Below are positions 9,467 through 18,063 of a stretch of 64,000 bases of DNA, in pieces (positions within the stretch are counted from its first letter, which is position 1; the number at the start of each line of letters is the position of its first letter). Origin of the DNA: CAIWHR01 sp963846855. Lineage in GTDB: Bacteria > Pseudomonadota > Gammaproteobacteria > Burkholderiales > Casimicrobiaceae. The stretch covers positions 1,736,001 through 1,800,000 of the forward strand of contig CAWJXK010000008.1 of NCBI GenBank assembly GCA_963846855.1. Direction: 5' to 3'. The translations under genes and the position numbers were made by a program. The notes under the pieces were generated by a model that did not search any database, was not told the origin of the DNA, and was given only the letters and a program-made list of their open reading frames with translations.

Positions 9467-10296
9467 CGCCCGACGAGTATTGCGCGCAGCGTGCCGCGCG
9501 CAGCGGCTCCAGCTTCTATTACAGCTTCATGTTCCTGCCGCCGCCACGGCGCCGCGCGATCACCGCGCTCTATGCATTCTGCCGCGAGGTCGACGACGTC
9601 GTCGACGAAGTGAGCGACCCGACGATCGCGGCGGCCAAGCTCGCCTGGTGGCGCACCGAGGTCGGCGCCGCATTCTCCGGCACGCCGCAGCACCCGGTGA
9701 CCCGGGCCCTCGCGCCCATCGTCCGCGAATTTCCGCTGCAGCAGGGTCAATTGCAGATGGTCATCGACGGAATGGCAATGGATCTCGATCGCCATCGTTA
9801 CGTCGACTTCGACGATCTGCTGCTCTATTGCGACCGCGTCGCCGGCGTCGTCGGGCTCATGTCGGCGGAGATCTTCGGCTACACGAACCCCGCGACGCGC
9901 GGCTATGCCCGCGACCTCGGCATCGCGTTCCAGCTCACCAACATCATCCGCGACGTCGGCGAGGACGCCCGCCGCGGCCGGATCTACCTGCCGCAGGACG
10001 AGCTCGCGCGCCATGGCATCGGCGCCACCGCGTTGCTGCGGCGCGAATCCAGCGCCGGTTTTCGCGCGCTGATGGCCGAGCAGGTCGTCCGCGCCCGCGC
10101 ATGGTACCGGCGCGCGCAGGACGCGCTCCCGCCGGAGGACCGCGCCGCGCAACGGCCCGGGCTCATCATGGCCGCCATCTACGCCGCGCTGCTGGACGAG
10201 ATCGAGCGCGACGGCTTTGGCGTCCTCGAGCACCGGATCGCGCTCACGCCGCTGCGCAAGCTGTGGATCGCCTTCCGCACGTCGCGGTGGAGCTGA
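9463..10296 (+). CDS. hpnD: Presqualene diphosphate synthase HpnD
   Basis: Condenses two farnesyl diphosphates to presqualene diphosphate. The 277-residue trans-isoprenyl transferase fold shows SGSSFYYSFMFLP, the aspartate-rich motif DDVVDE (44-49) and the second motif in IIRDVGEDARRGRIYLP. It is translationally coupled to hpnC by an ATGA overlap and lies 6 nt ahead of hpnE, so the three genes form one operon. No squalene-hopene cyclase is in the window, so later hopanoid steps must be encoded elsewhere. Confidence 0.94.
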   Translation: MTPDEYCAQRAARSGSSFYYSFMFLPPPRRRAITALYAFCREVDDVVDEVSDPTIAAAKLAWWRTEVGAAFSGTPQHPVTRALAPIVREFPLQQGQLQMVIDGMAMDLDRHRYVDFDDLLLYCDRVAGVVGLMSAEIFGYTNPATRGYARDLGIAFQLTNIIRDVGEDARRGRIYLPQDELARHGIGATALLRRESSAGFRALMAEQVVRARAWYRRAQDALPPEDRAAQRPGLIMAAIYAALLDEIERDGFGVLEHRIALTPLRKLWIAFRTSRWS

Positions 10297-10302
10297 CAAG
10301 AG

Positions 10303-11679
10303 GTGAACGCCGCGCCCGCCGCGCACGTCGTCATCGTCGGAGGCGGCTGGGCGGGCTGCGCCGCGGCCGTGACGCTTGCGCGCGCCGGCGTGCGCGTTAC
10401 GTTGCTCGAGCAGGCGCGCGTTCTCGGCGGTCGCGCGCGCCGCGTGGTGCAGGACGGAATCGCGCTCGACAACGGCCAGCATCTCATGGTCGGCGCGAAC
10501 CGGCAGACGCTCGACCTCATCAGCGAAGTGCACGGCCGTGAGCGGGGGGCGACGTTGTTCAGACGCCTGCCGCTCACGCTGCGCCCGTTCGGCGATGCGC
10601 CGCGCGAGGCCGTCGCGCTGGCCGCGTGGCCGCTGCCTGCTCCGCTCAACCTGGTCGGCGCGATGCTCGCGGCGCGGGGCCTTTCCTGGCGCGAGCGCAT
10701 CTCGCTGCTGACGGGGTTCCGCCGGCTCGCGCGGGCAGGGTTCCGGGTGCCGAAGGGCCAGACCGTCAGCCAGTGCTTCGCCGGCACGCCGCTGCACGCG
10801 ATGGAGTCGGTGTGGGAGCCGCTTTGCATCGCCGCCCTCAACACGCCTCCGGAAGCGGCCTCGGCGCAGCATTTCCTGAATGTGCTGCGCGAGACGTTCG
10901 GAGCCGGCGCCGGCGAGAGCGACATGCTCGTCCCTTCGGCGGACTTGAGCGCGCTCTTTCCCGAGGCGGCGGCGCGCTTCGTCGGCGTTCGCGCCGGCAC
11001 CGTGCAAACGGGCGTCACCGTGCGCTCGATCGCGCGCGAAGGAGAGCGCGTCGACATCGCGACAGGCGCGGGCAGCGTGACGTGCGATGCGGCGATCGTC
11101 GCCGTCGGGCCGCACCAGCTGGCTGCGGCGCTCGGGGCTGCCGGCGAGGAAGCGGCGTGGCGCGCTCCGCTCGCCGCCGTCGCGGCGTTCGACTACGAGC
11201 CCATCACCACTATCTACCTCGGCCATGTCGAGCCGTTGCGGCTCCCCGTCCCGCTGATGCGGCTCGACGACGCGCCCGGGCAGTGGATCTTCGATCGCAA
11301 CGCCACGCCGCGCGAGCCGCTTCCCGGCAGGGCGCGCGGACTGGTCGCCGTGGTGATCAGCACCGGGGGGCCGCACAACGCGCTCGACCAGGCGACCCTC
11401 GTGAGCGAGGTCGACGCCCAGTTGCAGCGCCGGTACCGCACGCTCGCGCCGCTCGCCTGGTCGCGCGTCATCGCCGAGCAGCGCGCGACGTATGCGTGCA
11501 CGCCCGCGCTTGCCCGCCCGGTGACGGGCCGCATCGACGAACGCATCTATCTCGCCGGCGATTACACCGATCCCGATTTTCCGGCGACGCTCGAGGCGGC
11601 GACACGCAGCGGCGTTCGCGCCGCAGGCGCACTGCTGCGCGATCTGCGCATCGCTTCGATGCCGCCGCGCCCGCACTGA
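10303..11679 (+). CDS. hpnE: Hydroxysqualene dehydroxylase HpnE (FAD-dependent)
   Basis: Flavin amine-oxidase-type enzyme that reduces hydroxysqualene to squalene. The 458-residue product starts at a GTG six bases after hpnD with AAGAG just upstream. It has an N-terminal dinucleotide-binding motif VVIVGGGWAGCAAA (GxGxxG at 13-18), GGRARR and DNGQHLMVG typical of phytoene-desaturase-like flavoproteins, and a C-terminal FAD motif IYLAGDYTDPDFPATLEAA. Its place third in hpnCDE fixes the name. Confidence 0.93.
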   Translation: MNAAPAAHVVIVGGGWAGCAAAVTLARAGVRVTLLEQARVLGGRARRVVQDGIALDNGQHLMVGANRQTLDLISEVHGRERGATLFRRLPLTLRPFGDAPREAVALAAWPLPAPLNLVGAMLAARGLSWRERISLLTGFRRLARAGFRVPKGQTVSQCFAGTPLHAMESVWEPLCIAALNTPPEAASAQHFLNVLRETFGAGAGESDMLVPSADLSALFPEAAARFVGVRAGTVQTGVTVRSIAREGERVDIATGAGSVTCDAAIVAVGPHQLAAALGAAGEEAAWRAPLAAVAAFDYEPITTIYLGHVEPLRLPVPLMRLDDAPGQWIFDRNATPREPLPGRARGLVAVVISTGGPHNALDQATLVSEVDAQLQRRYRTLAPLAWSRVIAEQRATYACTPALARPVTGRIDERIYLAGDYTDPDFPATLEAATRSGVRAAGALLRDLRIASMPPRPH

Positions 11680-11819
11680 GCGACCTCGCGGCGCGACATC
11701 CTGTCGCACGCATCCACCGGCACGCCGCGCCATCGTCGACACGCGATTTGCGTCGCGTCAAGATGCGCGGCAAAGGTCGGCGTAACGTAGGTTCACCACA
11801 CGCTCACGGGAAATCCGGA

Positions 11820-12512
11820 ATGCCGATCGCGCTTCGCCGCAGCCTGCCATTGCTCGTCGGGTTTGCACTGCTGCTCGCCACGAACGCGACAGCGGGGGAC
11901 GAAGCCTGCACGGCGGCGTCACCGGACACGGGCGCTTCGAGCTCTTATCTACCCGCCACGGCACCCTTCGCGGTGCCCCCGTCGGAGGTCGACCCGGGGA
12001 GCCTTCCGGCCAGCAAGCGCACGCGTGCGGCGCTGTATCTCTCGGCCGTCGAGGCCGGCATTCTGAGTGACGCCATCGGCGATCGAATGTTGTTCGTCGA
12101 CGTCCGCACCCGTGGGGAGCTCATCTTCAACGGGATGCCCACCACCGTGGATGCGCACGTTCCCTTCCTGCTCGATCCGCTGAACGCGCAATGGGATGCG
12201 GCGAAAGGCGCGTACCAGCTCGAACGCAATCCGGATTTTGTCGCGGCCGTCGACCGGCGACTCGCGCAGAAGTCGCTCACGCGCGATGCCATCGTCGTGC
12301 TGATCTGCCAGGGCGGAGCGCGCGCCGCGATGGCCGCGGACATCCTGACGAATGCGGGGTACCGGCGCGTCTACACGATCGTCGATGGCTTCGAAGGGGA
12401 TCCCGCCCCCGATGGCCCGCAGAAAGGGCAGCGCATCGTCAACGGCTGGCGCAACGCGGGATTGCCCTGGACCGCGAAGCTCGACCGCGCGAAGATGTAC
12501 GGCGAATACTGA
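11820..12512 (+). CDS. Exported rhodanese-like protein
   Basis: A 230-residue protein with an N-terminal signal peptide (MPIALRRSLPLLVGFALLLA, cleavage near ATAGDEA) and a rhodanese-type domain: FVDVRTRGEL, then the active-site loop CQGGARA, a cysteine in a CxxxxR loop, and GFEGD. Rhodaneses move sulfane sulfur or sense oxyanions. A periplasmic role is likely, but the substrate is unknown. The frame is open far upstream only as an antisense-free extension; the ATG at 11820 supplies the signal peptide. It lies alone, 140 nt after hpnE. Confidence 0.8.
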   Translation: MPIALRRSLPLLVGFALLLATNATAGDEACTAASPDTGASSSYLPATAPFAVPPSEVDPGSLPASKRTRAALYLSAVEAGILSDAIGDRMLFVDVRTRGELIFNGMPTTVDAHVPFLLDPLNAQWDAAKGAYQLERNPDFVAAVDRRLAQKSLTRDAIVVLICQGGARAAMAADILTNAGYRRVYTIVDGFEGDPAPDGPQKGQRIVNGWRNAGLPWTAKLDRAKMYGEY

Positions 12513-12563
12513 CGCCGCAAACGCGGCGTGCCGTGCACCGCCGGCAGCTTGCGAGGGACCCGG

Positions 12564-13109
12564 TCAGCAGCGCGGCGGCGGCGAGGTCGCGCCTTCGCCC
12601 AGCGGACGCTGCATCAGCACCGTATCGACCCAACGCTCGAACTTCCGGCCGACCGCGCGAAGACGCCCGGCCTCGACGAAGCCGGCGCGCGCGTGAAGGG
12701 CGATCGACGCCGCGTTGTCGGTGCCCCCGATCACCGCGATCATCTGCCGGTCGCCGCGCGCCGTGCAGGCGTCGATGAGCGCACCGAGAAGTCGCCCGCC
12801 GAGTCCTCGGCCGGCCGCCTCGGGAGAGAGATAGATCGAGTCCTCGACGGTGAAGCGGTATGCCGGACGGGCGCGATAGGCGCTCGCATACGCGTATCCG
12901 ACCACTTCGTGCGCCGCATTCGTCACGACGAAGAAAGGGTAGCCGGCCTCCGTGATCTCGGCGTGGCGCCGCGCCATTTCCTCCACCGTGGGTCGCACAA
13001 GCTCGAAGGTCGCCGCACCCGTCGCGACGTGGTGACCGTAGATCGCGGCAAGCGCCGCGGCGTCCTCGCGCCGCGCAGGCCGCAGCGCGAACGGCTCGTC
13101 CCCGCTCAT
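12564..13109 (-). CDS. GNAT N-acetyltransferase, phosphinothricin-acetyltransferase-like
   Basis: A 181-residue GCN5-family enzyme. FALRPARREDAAALAAIYGHHV and the acetyl-CoA loop AAGRGLGGRLLGALI are typical of the Pat-like group, which acetylates small amines such as phosphinothricin, methionine sulfoximine or sulfone. The actual substrate here is unknown. The ATG at 13109 overlaps the smpB stop by 4 nt, so the two are translated together. A longer antisense frame upstream belongs to smpB DNA and is ignored. Confidence 0.85.
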   Translation of the reverse strand: MSGDEPFALRPARREDAAALAAIYGHHVATGAATFELVRPTVEEMARRHAEITEAGYPFFVVTNAAHEVVGYAYASAYRARPAYRFTVEDSIYLSPEAAGRGLGGRLLGALIDACTARGDRQMIAVIGGTDNAASIALHARAGFVEAGRLRAVGRKFERWVDTVLMQRPLGEGATSPPPRC

Positions 13110-13579
13110 GTCCGGCGCGTCGCCCGCGCGGTGCCGGTGCGGTCGCGCATCAGCCGCTGCTGCTCGCGACTCCACTCGCGCTCCTTGACCGACGCCCGCT
13201 TGTCGTATTGCTTCTTGCCCTTCGCGAGGCCCACGTCGAGCTTGATGCGGCCCTTCACATAGTGCAGGTTGAGCGGCACCATCGTGTAGCCCGCGCGCTC
13301 GACCTGACCGACCAGCCGGTTGATCTCGTTCCTGTGGAGCAGCAGCTTGCGCGTGCGTACCGGGTCCGCGTGCACATGCGTCGACGCGGTGGACAACGGA
13401 GTCACGTGCGCGCCGATCAGCATGATCTCGCCGTTCTTCACGATCACGTAGGCTTCCTTGAGCTGCGCGCGCCCGGCGCGGATCGCCTTCACTTCCCAGC
13501 CCTCGAGGGAGAGTCCCGCCTCGAATCGTTCCTCGACGAAATAGTCGTGATACGCTTTTCTGTTGTCGACGATGCTCAT
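13106..13579 (-). CDS. smpB: SsrA-binding protein SmpB
   Basis: Partner of tmRNA in rescue of stalled ribosomes; the tagged proteins go to ClpXP, also encoded here. The 157-residue product has NRKAYHDYFVEERFEAG, LEGWEVKAIRAGRAQLKE, the H-x-DP segment THVHADPVRTRKLLL, and the basic tail GKKQYDKR that enters the decoding centre. The start at 13579 gives MSIVDNRKAYHD; longer frames lack support. It diverges from ratA, with 76 nt between the starts. Confidence 0.96.
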   Translation of the reverse strand: MSIVDNRKAYHDYFVEERFEAGLSLEGWEVKAIRAGRAQLKEAYVIVKNGEIMLIGAHVTPLSTASTHVHADPVRTRKLLLHRNEINRLVGQVERAGYTMVPLNLHYVKGRIKLDVGLAKGKKQYDKRASVKEREWSREQQRLMRDRTGTARATRRT

Positions 13580-13655
13580 GCCCTGGCTCCATGGCCGGCC
13601 GCGGCGATGCGCGCGCGCGAGCCGGTGACGGTTCCCCAATCTTACCAATCCGCCC

Positions 13656-14096
13656 ATGCAGAGCGTGAAAAAGTCGGTGCTGGTCCCGTTTTCCGCCGAC
13701 GCGATGTTCGATCTCGTCGATGGTGTCGAAGCGTATCCACGATTCCTCCCGTGGTGCGGCGGCGCGCGGATACTGGAGACGCACGAGGGCAGCAGGACGG
13801 CGCGGATCGACATCGACTACCACGGCGTGCGCGCGCATTTCACGACCGACAACGCGAACCGGCGGCCCGAGTCCATCGTCGTCACGCTGAAGGACGGTCC
13901 GTTCCGCCACCTGCACGGCGAATGGCGCTTCATCGCGCTCGCGCCCGACGCGTGCAAGATCGAATTCGAGCTCGCCTACGAGTTCGCGACGCCTGTCCTC
14001 GAGCGGATCGTGGGTCCGGTGTTCAACCACATCGCCAACAGCTTCATCGACGCATTCGTGCGCCGCGCCGAATCCACGCGAACGGCGGCCCCGTGA
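13656..14096 (+). CDS. ratA: RatA-family START/SRPBCC protein
   Basis: A 146-residue polyketide-cyclase-type lipid-binding fold. KKSVLVPFSADAMFDLVD, YPRFLPWCGGARI and GPVFNHIANSFIDAFVRRA match the RatA/COQ10 group. In E. coli RatA was reported to block 70S assembly, while relatives bind ubiquinone; which applies here cannot be read from sequence. It is divergent from smpB and overlaps rnfH by 4 nt (GTGA), the conserved smpB/ratA/rnfH arrangement of proteobacteria. Confidence 0.9.
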   Translation: MQSVKKSVLVPFSADAMFDLVDGVEAYPRFLPWCGGARILETHEGSRTARIDIDYHGVRAHFTTDNANRRPESIVVTLKDGPFRHLHGEWRFIALAPDACKIEFELAYEFATPVLERIVGPVFNHIANSFIDAFVRRAESTRTAAP

Positions 14097-14404
14097 AGGT
14101 CACCGTTCTCTACGCCGCCGAAGCGGCGCAGGATTGCGTGCCCGTGTCCCTGCCCGATGGCTCGACCGCGGCCGACGCGATTCGCCGCTCTGGCCTCATC
14201 GCAGCGTGGGGCCTTGACCTCGCCTCGCTCGTGCTCGCGGTGCGCGGGCACGCCATTGCGGCGCACGCCCGAATCTCGGACGGTGACCGAATCGAGCTGC
14301 TCCGGCCGATTTCGGCCGATCCGAAAGAGGCTCGCCGGCGTCGCGCCGCCGCGCGTGCCCGCGCCGACATTCCGCCCGAGGCCCGGAACCCGAAGCGGGG
14401 CTGA
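14093..14404 (+). CDS. rnfH: RnfH-like ubiquitin-fold protein
   Basis: A 103-residue member of the RnfH family (beta-grasp fold). It begins at a GTG overlapping the ratA stop. VTVLYAAEAAQDCVPVSLPDG and SDGDRIELLRPISADPKEARRRRA are family landmarks. The function is not established; the name comes from linkage to rnf genes in some species, and none are here. The arginine-rich end is usual for the family. Confidence 0.88.
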   Translation: MKVTVLYAAEAAQDCVPVSLPDGSTAADAIRRSGLIAAWGLDLASLVLAVRGHAIAAHARISDGDRIELLRPISADPKEARRRRAAARARADIPPEARNPKRG

Positions 14405-14451
14405 CGGCTCCGGGGTTTGCCCGATCCTGAGTAATCCGGGACAATAGTGCG

Positions 14452-15078
14452 ATGCAAGCTCGAAAATTGCCCCTTTTTGGTGCAGCGGTCGCCCTGTGCG
14501 CGGCGCTGCTATTCGCCAACGTGTGCCGCGCGGACGATTCGGTGCCGGTCGAAGCCGCGCCGCCGGCGGCCGCCGCGTCCTCCGAAGTCGCGAATGCGGC
14601 GTCGGGGGCGTGGCACGCAGCGCAGGACTTGACCGCGCGAGCGCTCGATCTCATCGGCATCCGCTACAAGTTCGGCGGGACGACGCCGAAGAGCGGCCTC
14701 GATTGCAGCGGTCTCGTCCAGTTCGTGTTCCAGCAAGTGACCGGCGTCACGCTGCCGCGCTCGGCGCGCGAGCTTGCGCGGATCGGGGACAAGGTGCCGC
14801 TGGCCGAGCTCAAGCCAGGAGACCTCGTGTTCTTCAACACGCGGCGCTTCGCCTACTCGCACGTCGGCATCTACCTCGGCGACAACCGGTTCATCCACGC
14901 ACCGAGACGAGGCCGCGACGTCGAGGTGGCCGCGATCGACGCCGGATACTGGGCCAAGCACTTCGACGGCGCGCGCCGGCTGATGGGCGTGCTGCCCGGA
15001 ATGATTCCTTCGCTGGTCGGCACGGCCAACGCCGCACCGCTGCCGGAAGGCTCCCCCGCCCCGGACGACGGCGAGTAA
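14452..15078 (+). CDS. NlpC/P60-family (C40) cell-wall peptidase
   Basis: Exported 208-residue cysteine peptidase that probably cuts peptidoglycan stem peptides. A signal peptide covers about residues 1-27 (LFGAAVALCAALLFANVCRA). A spacer follows, then the C40 domain with the catalytic C85 in LDCSGLV, H137 in YSHVGIYLG and H149 in FIHAPR. The order C-H-H is complete, so the enzyme should be active. The alanine/proline-rich tail after about 190 is low complexity. It stands alone between rnfH and a convergent ankyrin gene. Confidence 0.9.
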   Translation: MQARKLPLFGAAVALCAALLFANVCRADDSVPVEAAPPAAAASSEVANAASGAWHAAQDLTARALDLIGIRYKFGGTTPKSGLDCSGLVQFVFQQVTGVTLPRSARELARIGDKVPLAELKPGDLVFFNTRRFAYSHVGIYLGDNRFIHAPRRGRDVEVAAIDAGYWAKHFDGARRLMGVLPGMIPSLVGTANAAPLPEGSPAPDDGE

Positions 15079-15087
15079 CCCGCCGCG

Positions 15088-15753
15088 TCAGTCGCGTGCG
15101 CCCGCGCGACGCAAGCGCTCCGCCAATCCCCGATCGTTGTTGCGCACGGCCCACGCGAGCGCGCTCGCGCCGTTCTCGTTGCGCCGGTTCACGTCCGCGC
15201 CCTTGGCGATCAGCAGCTCGGCGGTGCTCAACCGCCCCTCGCGCACGGCCATCATCAGCGCGGTGGTGCCGTTCGGCGACGCCGCGTTGATGCTGGAACC
15301 CTCGGCCAGCAAATAGGCGACGACATCGTCGTGGCCGCCGGTGGCCGCATAGATGAGCGCGGTCCAGCCCGGCCCGTCGAGCGTCGCACCCGCGCTCCGC
15401 AGCTTCTTCACGATGTCGAGGCGCCCGGCAAGCGCCGCTGCCATGACCGCCGTGTCGCCGTAACGGTTCTTCGCGTTCACCGCCGCATGCGCCGCGAGCA
15501 GCGCGCCGACCGTCGCCGCGCTGCCGGCTCGCGCCGCCACAACCAGCGCCGGATCGCCGTTCGGGCCGACGGAATCGGGACTCGCGCCGCGCTCCAGCAT
15601 TCGGCGCACGTCGGCGGAACGGTCGTTCTCGGCTGCGATCGCGAGATCCTCGTTGACCGGTTGCGCGACGGCCAATGGCGCGACGAGCGCCGGCAGTACG
15701 GCGAGGATCAGCAGGAGGGCATGACGTGTGGCGCGGAAAGCGCGGGCAATCAT
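15088..15753 (-). CDS. Exported ankyrin-repeat protein
   Basis: A 221-residue protein with a signal peptide (ATRHALLLILAVLPALVAPL, cleavage after AVAQ) and about five ankyrin repeats, for example NGDPALVVAARAGSAATVGAL and NGTTALMMAVREGRLSTAEL. Such proteins bind other proteins; some are immunity or inhibitor partners in the periplasm. No partner is evident here. The start at 15753 overlaps the tatD stop by 4 nt, so it is in an operon with tatD. Confidence 0.85.
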   Translation of the reverse strand: MIARAFRATRHALLLILAVLPALVAPLAVAQPVNEDLAIAAENDRSADVRRMLERGASPDSVGPNGDPALVVAARAGSAATVGALLAAHAAVNAKNRYGDTAVMAAALAGRLDIVKKLRSAGATLDGPGWTALIYAATGGHDDVVAYLLAEGSSINAASPNGTTALMMAVREGRLSTAELLIAKGADVNRRNENGASALAWAVRNNDRGLAERLRRAGARD

Positions 15754-16532
15754 GGGGAGGGACCGGAGGGATCGATGTGGAAGAGTCGGAAGAAATTCGC
15801 GGAGGTCGCCTGCGCGACCGCGGCGACCGAAATGCCGCGCAGCGCCGCGATTTCGGCCGCGACGAACGGAACGAACGCGGGCTCGTTGCGCTTGCCGCGA
15901 TGCGGGACGGGGGCGAGGTATGGAGCGTCGGTCTCGATCAGCATGCGGCTCATCGGGACGAATCGGGCGATCTCCTTCAGGTCCTTCGCGTTCTTGAAGG
16001 TGACGATTCCCGAAAACGAGATGTGAAAGCCGAGATCGAGCGCGGCACGGGCGACGTCCGCAGTCTCGGTGAAGCAGTGCATCACCCCGCCCGCTTCGTC
16101 GGCGCCCTCCTCGCGCATGATGGCGAGCGTGTCCGCGGCAGCCGCGCGCGTGTGGATGACAAGAGGCTTTCCGGTGCGACGCGCCGCGCGGATGTGCGTG
16201 CGAAAGCGCGTGCGCTGCCATTCGAGGTTGCCTTCCTGGCGGTAGTAGTCGAGCCCCGTCTCGCCGATCGCGACGATCTTCGGCAGCGCGGCGCGCGCCT
16301 CGAGGTCGTCCTGCGACGGCTCGGGGGTGTCCGGGTAATCGGGGTGGACGCCAACCGTCGCATACAGATTGTCGTGCCGCGTGGCGAGCGCGTGCACGGC
16401 GGGCCAGTCTGGAAGGTTCACCGAGATGCACAGCGCATGCGTGACCTGCGCCTGCGTCATCGCATCCAGCACCGCCGGAAGATCGGCGGCGAGATCCGGA
16501 AAATCGAGATGGCAATGCGAATCGACGAACAT
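15750..16532 (-). CDS. tatD: TatD-family metal-dependent hydrolase
   Basis: A 260-residue TIM-barrel metalloenzyme of the TatD/YcfH group (DNase-like). Metal ligands are visible in DSHCHLDF near the start, IGETGLDYYR, VIHTRAAAADT and GVMHCFTE, with DAPYLAPVPHRGKRNEP near the end. The start at 16532 gives MFVDSHCHLD; an upstream extension to 16598 is not conserved. The gene lies in the conserved mltG-tmk-holB-pilZ-tatD string, where this paralogue is usually named ycfH. Confidence 0.92.
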   Translation of the reverse strand: MFVDSHCHLDFPDLAADLPAVLDAMTQAQVTHALCISVNLPDWPAVHALATRHDNLYATVGVHPDYPDTPEPSQDDLEARAALPKIVAIGETGLDYYRQEGNLEWQRTRFRTHIRAARRTGKPLVIHTRAAAADTLAIMREEGADEAGGVMHCFTETADVARAALDLGFHISFSGIVTFKNAKDLKEIARFVPMSRMLIETDAPYLAPVPHRGKRNEPAFVPFVAAEIAALRGISVAAVAQATSANFFRLFHIDPSGPSP

Positions 16533-16631
16533 CGGCCTGGATCGGGAAGGTGAGACGTGCTGCCTGCAACCGGCGCTGCGCCCCGACCACGGCCGCAACG
16601 GTCGGCGAGGATCGCGACCGACCGCCGCGAA

Positions 16632-17015
16632 CTACATCGTATGCGTCGGCCGCGCCGACGCGAGCGTCTCGCCGAGGATCTTCTCGATCGTCGCGCGTGC
16701 CGCCGCGCCGGTCTCGTCCTGCGTGAACTCGACGCCGATGCCCTGTGTGCGGCTTCCCTGGACGCCCTCAGGCGTGATCCAGACCACCTTGCCCTGCACC
16801 GCGATGCGATTGGGATCGTCCATCAGCGACAGCAGCATGAACACCTCATCGCCGAGCTGGTACTGGCGGGAGGTGGGGATGAAGATCCCGCCGCCGCGCA
16901 GGAACGGCATGTAGGCGGCATACAGCGCGGCACGCTCGCGGATATTGAGCGACAGCACGCCCGGACGCGAGCCGGTTTCCTTGAGTGCGGGGCTTACCGT
17001 CTTGGGGTCGGCCAT
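16632..17015 (-). CDS. pilZ: PilZ-domain protein
   Basis: A 127-residue type IV pilus PilZ-type protein: PGVLSLNIRERAALYAAYMPF, GGGIFIPTSRQYQLGDEVFM, KVVWITP and QGIGVEF. It corresponds to the PilZ found beside holB in Pseudomonas, Xanthomonas and betaproteobacteria. That protein acts with PilB and FimX in pilus biogenesis and lacks the RxxxR/DxSxxG c-di-GMP motif, which I also do not see here. It starts 4 nt downstream of the holB stop. Confidence 0.88.
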   Translation of the reverse strand: MADPKTVSPALKETGSRPGVLSLNIRERAALYAAYMPFLRGGGIFIPTSRQYQLGDEVFMLLSLMDDPNRIAVQGKVVWITPEGVQGSRTQGIGVEFTQDETGAAARATIEKILGETLASARPTHTM

Positions 17016-17019
17016 GTCG

Positions 17020-18063
17020 TTATCTGAACAATGCCTTGTAATCTAGAAGTAGCGCCTCGGCGACGAGGCGGGGCGTCAGCGGGTGCGTCATGAGCGCGCG
17101 TTGCCGCAATAACGATCGATGATAGCGAAACAACTCGATCGGCGCCACCTGTGACGCCAGCGCTGCGATCTTCGCCGCGCATTCGGGATTGCGCCTTGCG
17201 GCGCCTCCCGCTCCCGCGCGAGCGATGTCGGACGCCCACGCGATCATCCAGTCGAGTACCAGGGCGAAGCGAGGCTTGCGCTGCTCCTTCCCCGCGGCGT
17301 CGAGGCGCTGCGCGAGCGCGATCACCGGAAGGCGCGCCGGATCGCAAAGCGCGTCCTGCCACGCCTTTCGCTCGGACTGTGTCGCCGCATCGGCGTGGGT
17401 GAGGGCGAGAAGCGGCGCCCCGCCGGCCTGCGCCAGCGCCGCGGCCGGCGCGGCGATTCCCTGCGCCGCAAGCCACGGGAGCGCGGCCGACTCGGGCGGC
17501 AGCGCCACCGCCATCTTGCGGCAGCGCGACACGATCGTCGCGGGCAGGCGTCCCGGCTGATCGGACACGAGGATCAGAAAAGTTCCCGCCGGCGGCTCCT
17601 CGAGCGTCTTCAGCAGCGCATTCGCGGCCGACGGATGCATGCGCTCGGCGGGGACGATCACCGCGACCTTGGCGCGCTGCCGATGGCTGGACAGGAGCGC
17701 GAAGTCGATCAGCGCGCGAATGCGGTCGACGGCGATCGTGTCGACCGCTTCCCATTCGCCTGTCGCTTCGTCATACGTCGTGAGCTCGAGGCGCATCAGA
17801 TCGGGATGCTGGCCCGCGATCGCATAGCGGCATCCGGGGCATGTGCCGCAAGGGGAACCCTCGGCGCGCGGCGTCTCGCAAAGGAGCGCTTGCGCGAAGT
17901 AAAGCGCCAGCGCGTGCTTGCCCACGCCGCGCGGACCGCTGATGAGAAGCGCATGCGGCCAGCTCGCGCGTCCCGCCAGTGTCTCGGCGGCGAGGGACGA
18001 AAGCCACGGCGGCAGCGCGGGCCAGGGCAGCGCCACGTCGACGTCGGCGGTCGGCGCGATCAT
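17020..18063 (-). CDS. holB: DNA polymerase III delta-prime subunit
   Basis: Clamp-loader subunit of the replicase. The 347-residue product has an AAA+ fold with a degenerate P-loop SGPRGVGKH (42-50), a zinc site (C62, C72, C75, C78 in CGTCPGCR), HPDLMRLE, ERMHPSAANALLKTLEEPP and the sensor region VSDQPGRLPATIVSRCR. The start overlaps the tmk stop by 4 nt. Its order tmk-holB-pilZ is conserved in this class. Confidence 0.94.
   Translation of the reverse strand: MIAPTADVDVALPWPALPPWLSSLAAETLAGRASWPHALLISGPRGVGKHALALYFAQALLCETPRAEGSPCGTCPGCRYAIAGQHPDLMRLELTTYDEATGEWEAVDTIAVDRIRALIDFALLSSHRQRAKVAVIVPAERMHPSAANALLKTLEEPPAGTFLILVSDQPGRLPATIVSRCRKMAVALPPESAALPWLAAQGIAAPAAALAQAGGAPLLALTHADAATQSERKAWQDALCDPARLPVIALAQRLDAAGKEQRKPRFALVLDWMIAWASDIARAGAGGAARRNPECAAKIAALASQVAPIELFRYHRSLLRQRALMTHPLTPRLVAEALLLDYKALFR

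Noticed and set aside
9118..11742. An 874-codon open frame on the minus strand opposite hpnC, hpnD and hpnE
   Set aside because: It lies across three genes with clear motifs on the other strand and its composition is that of a shadow.
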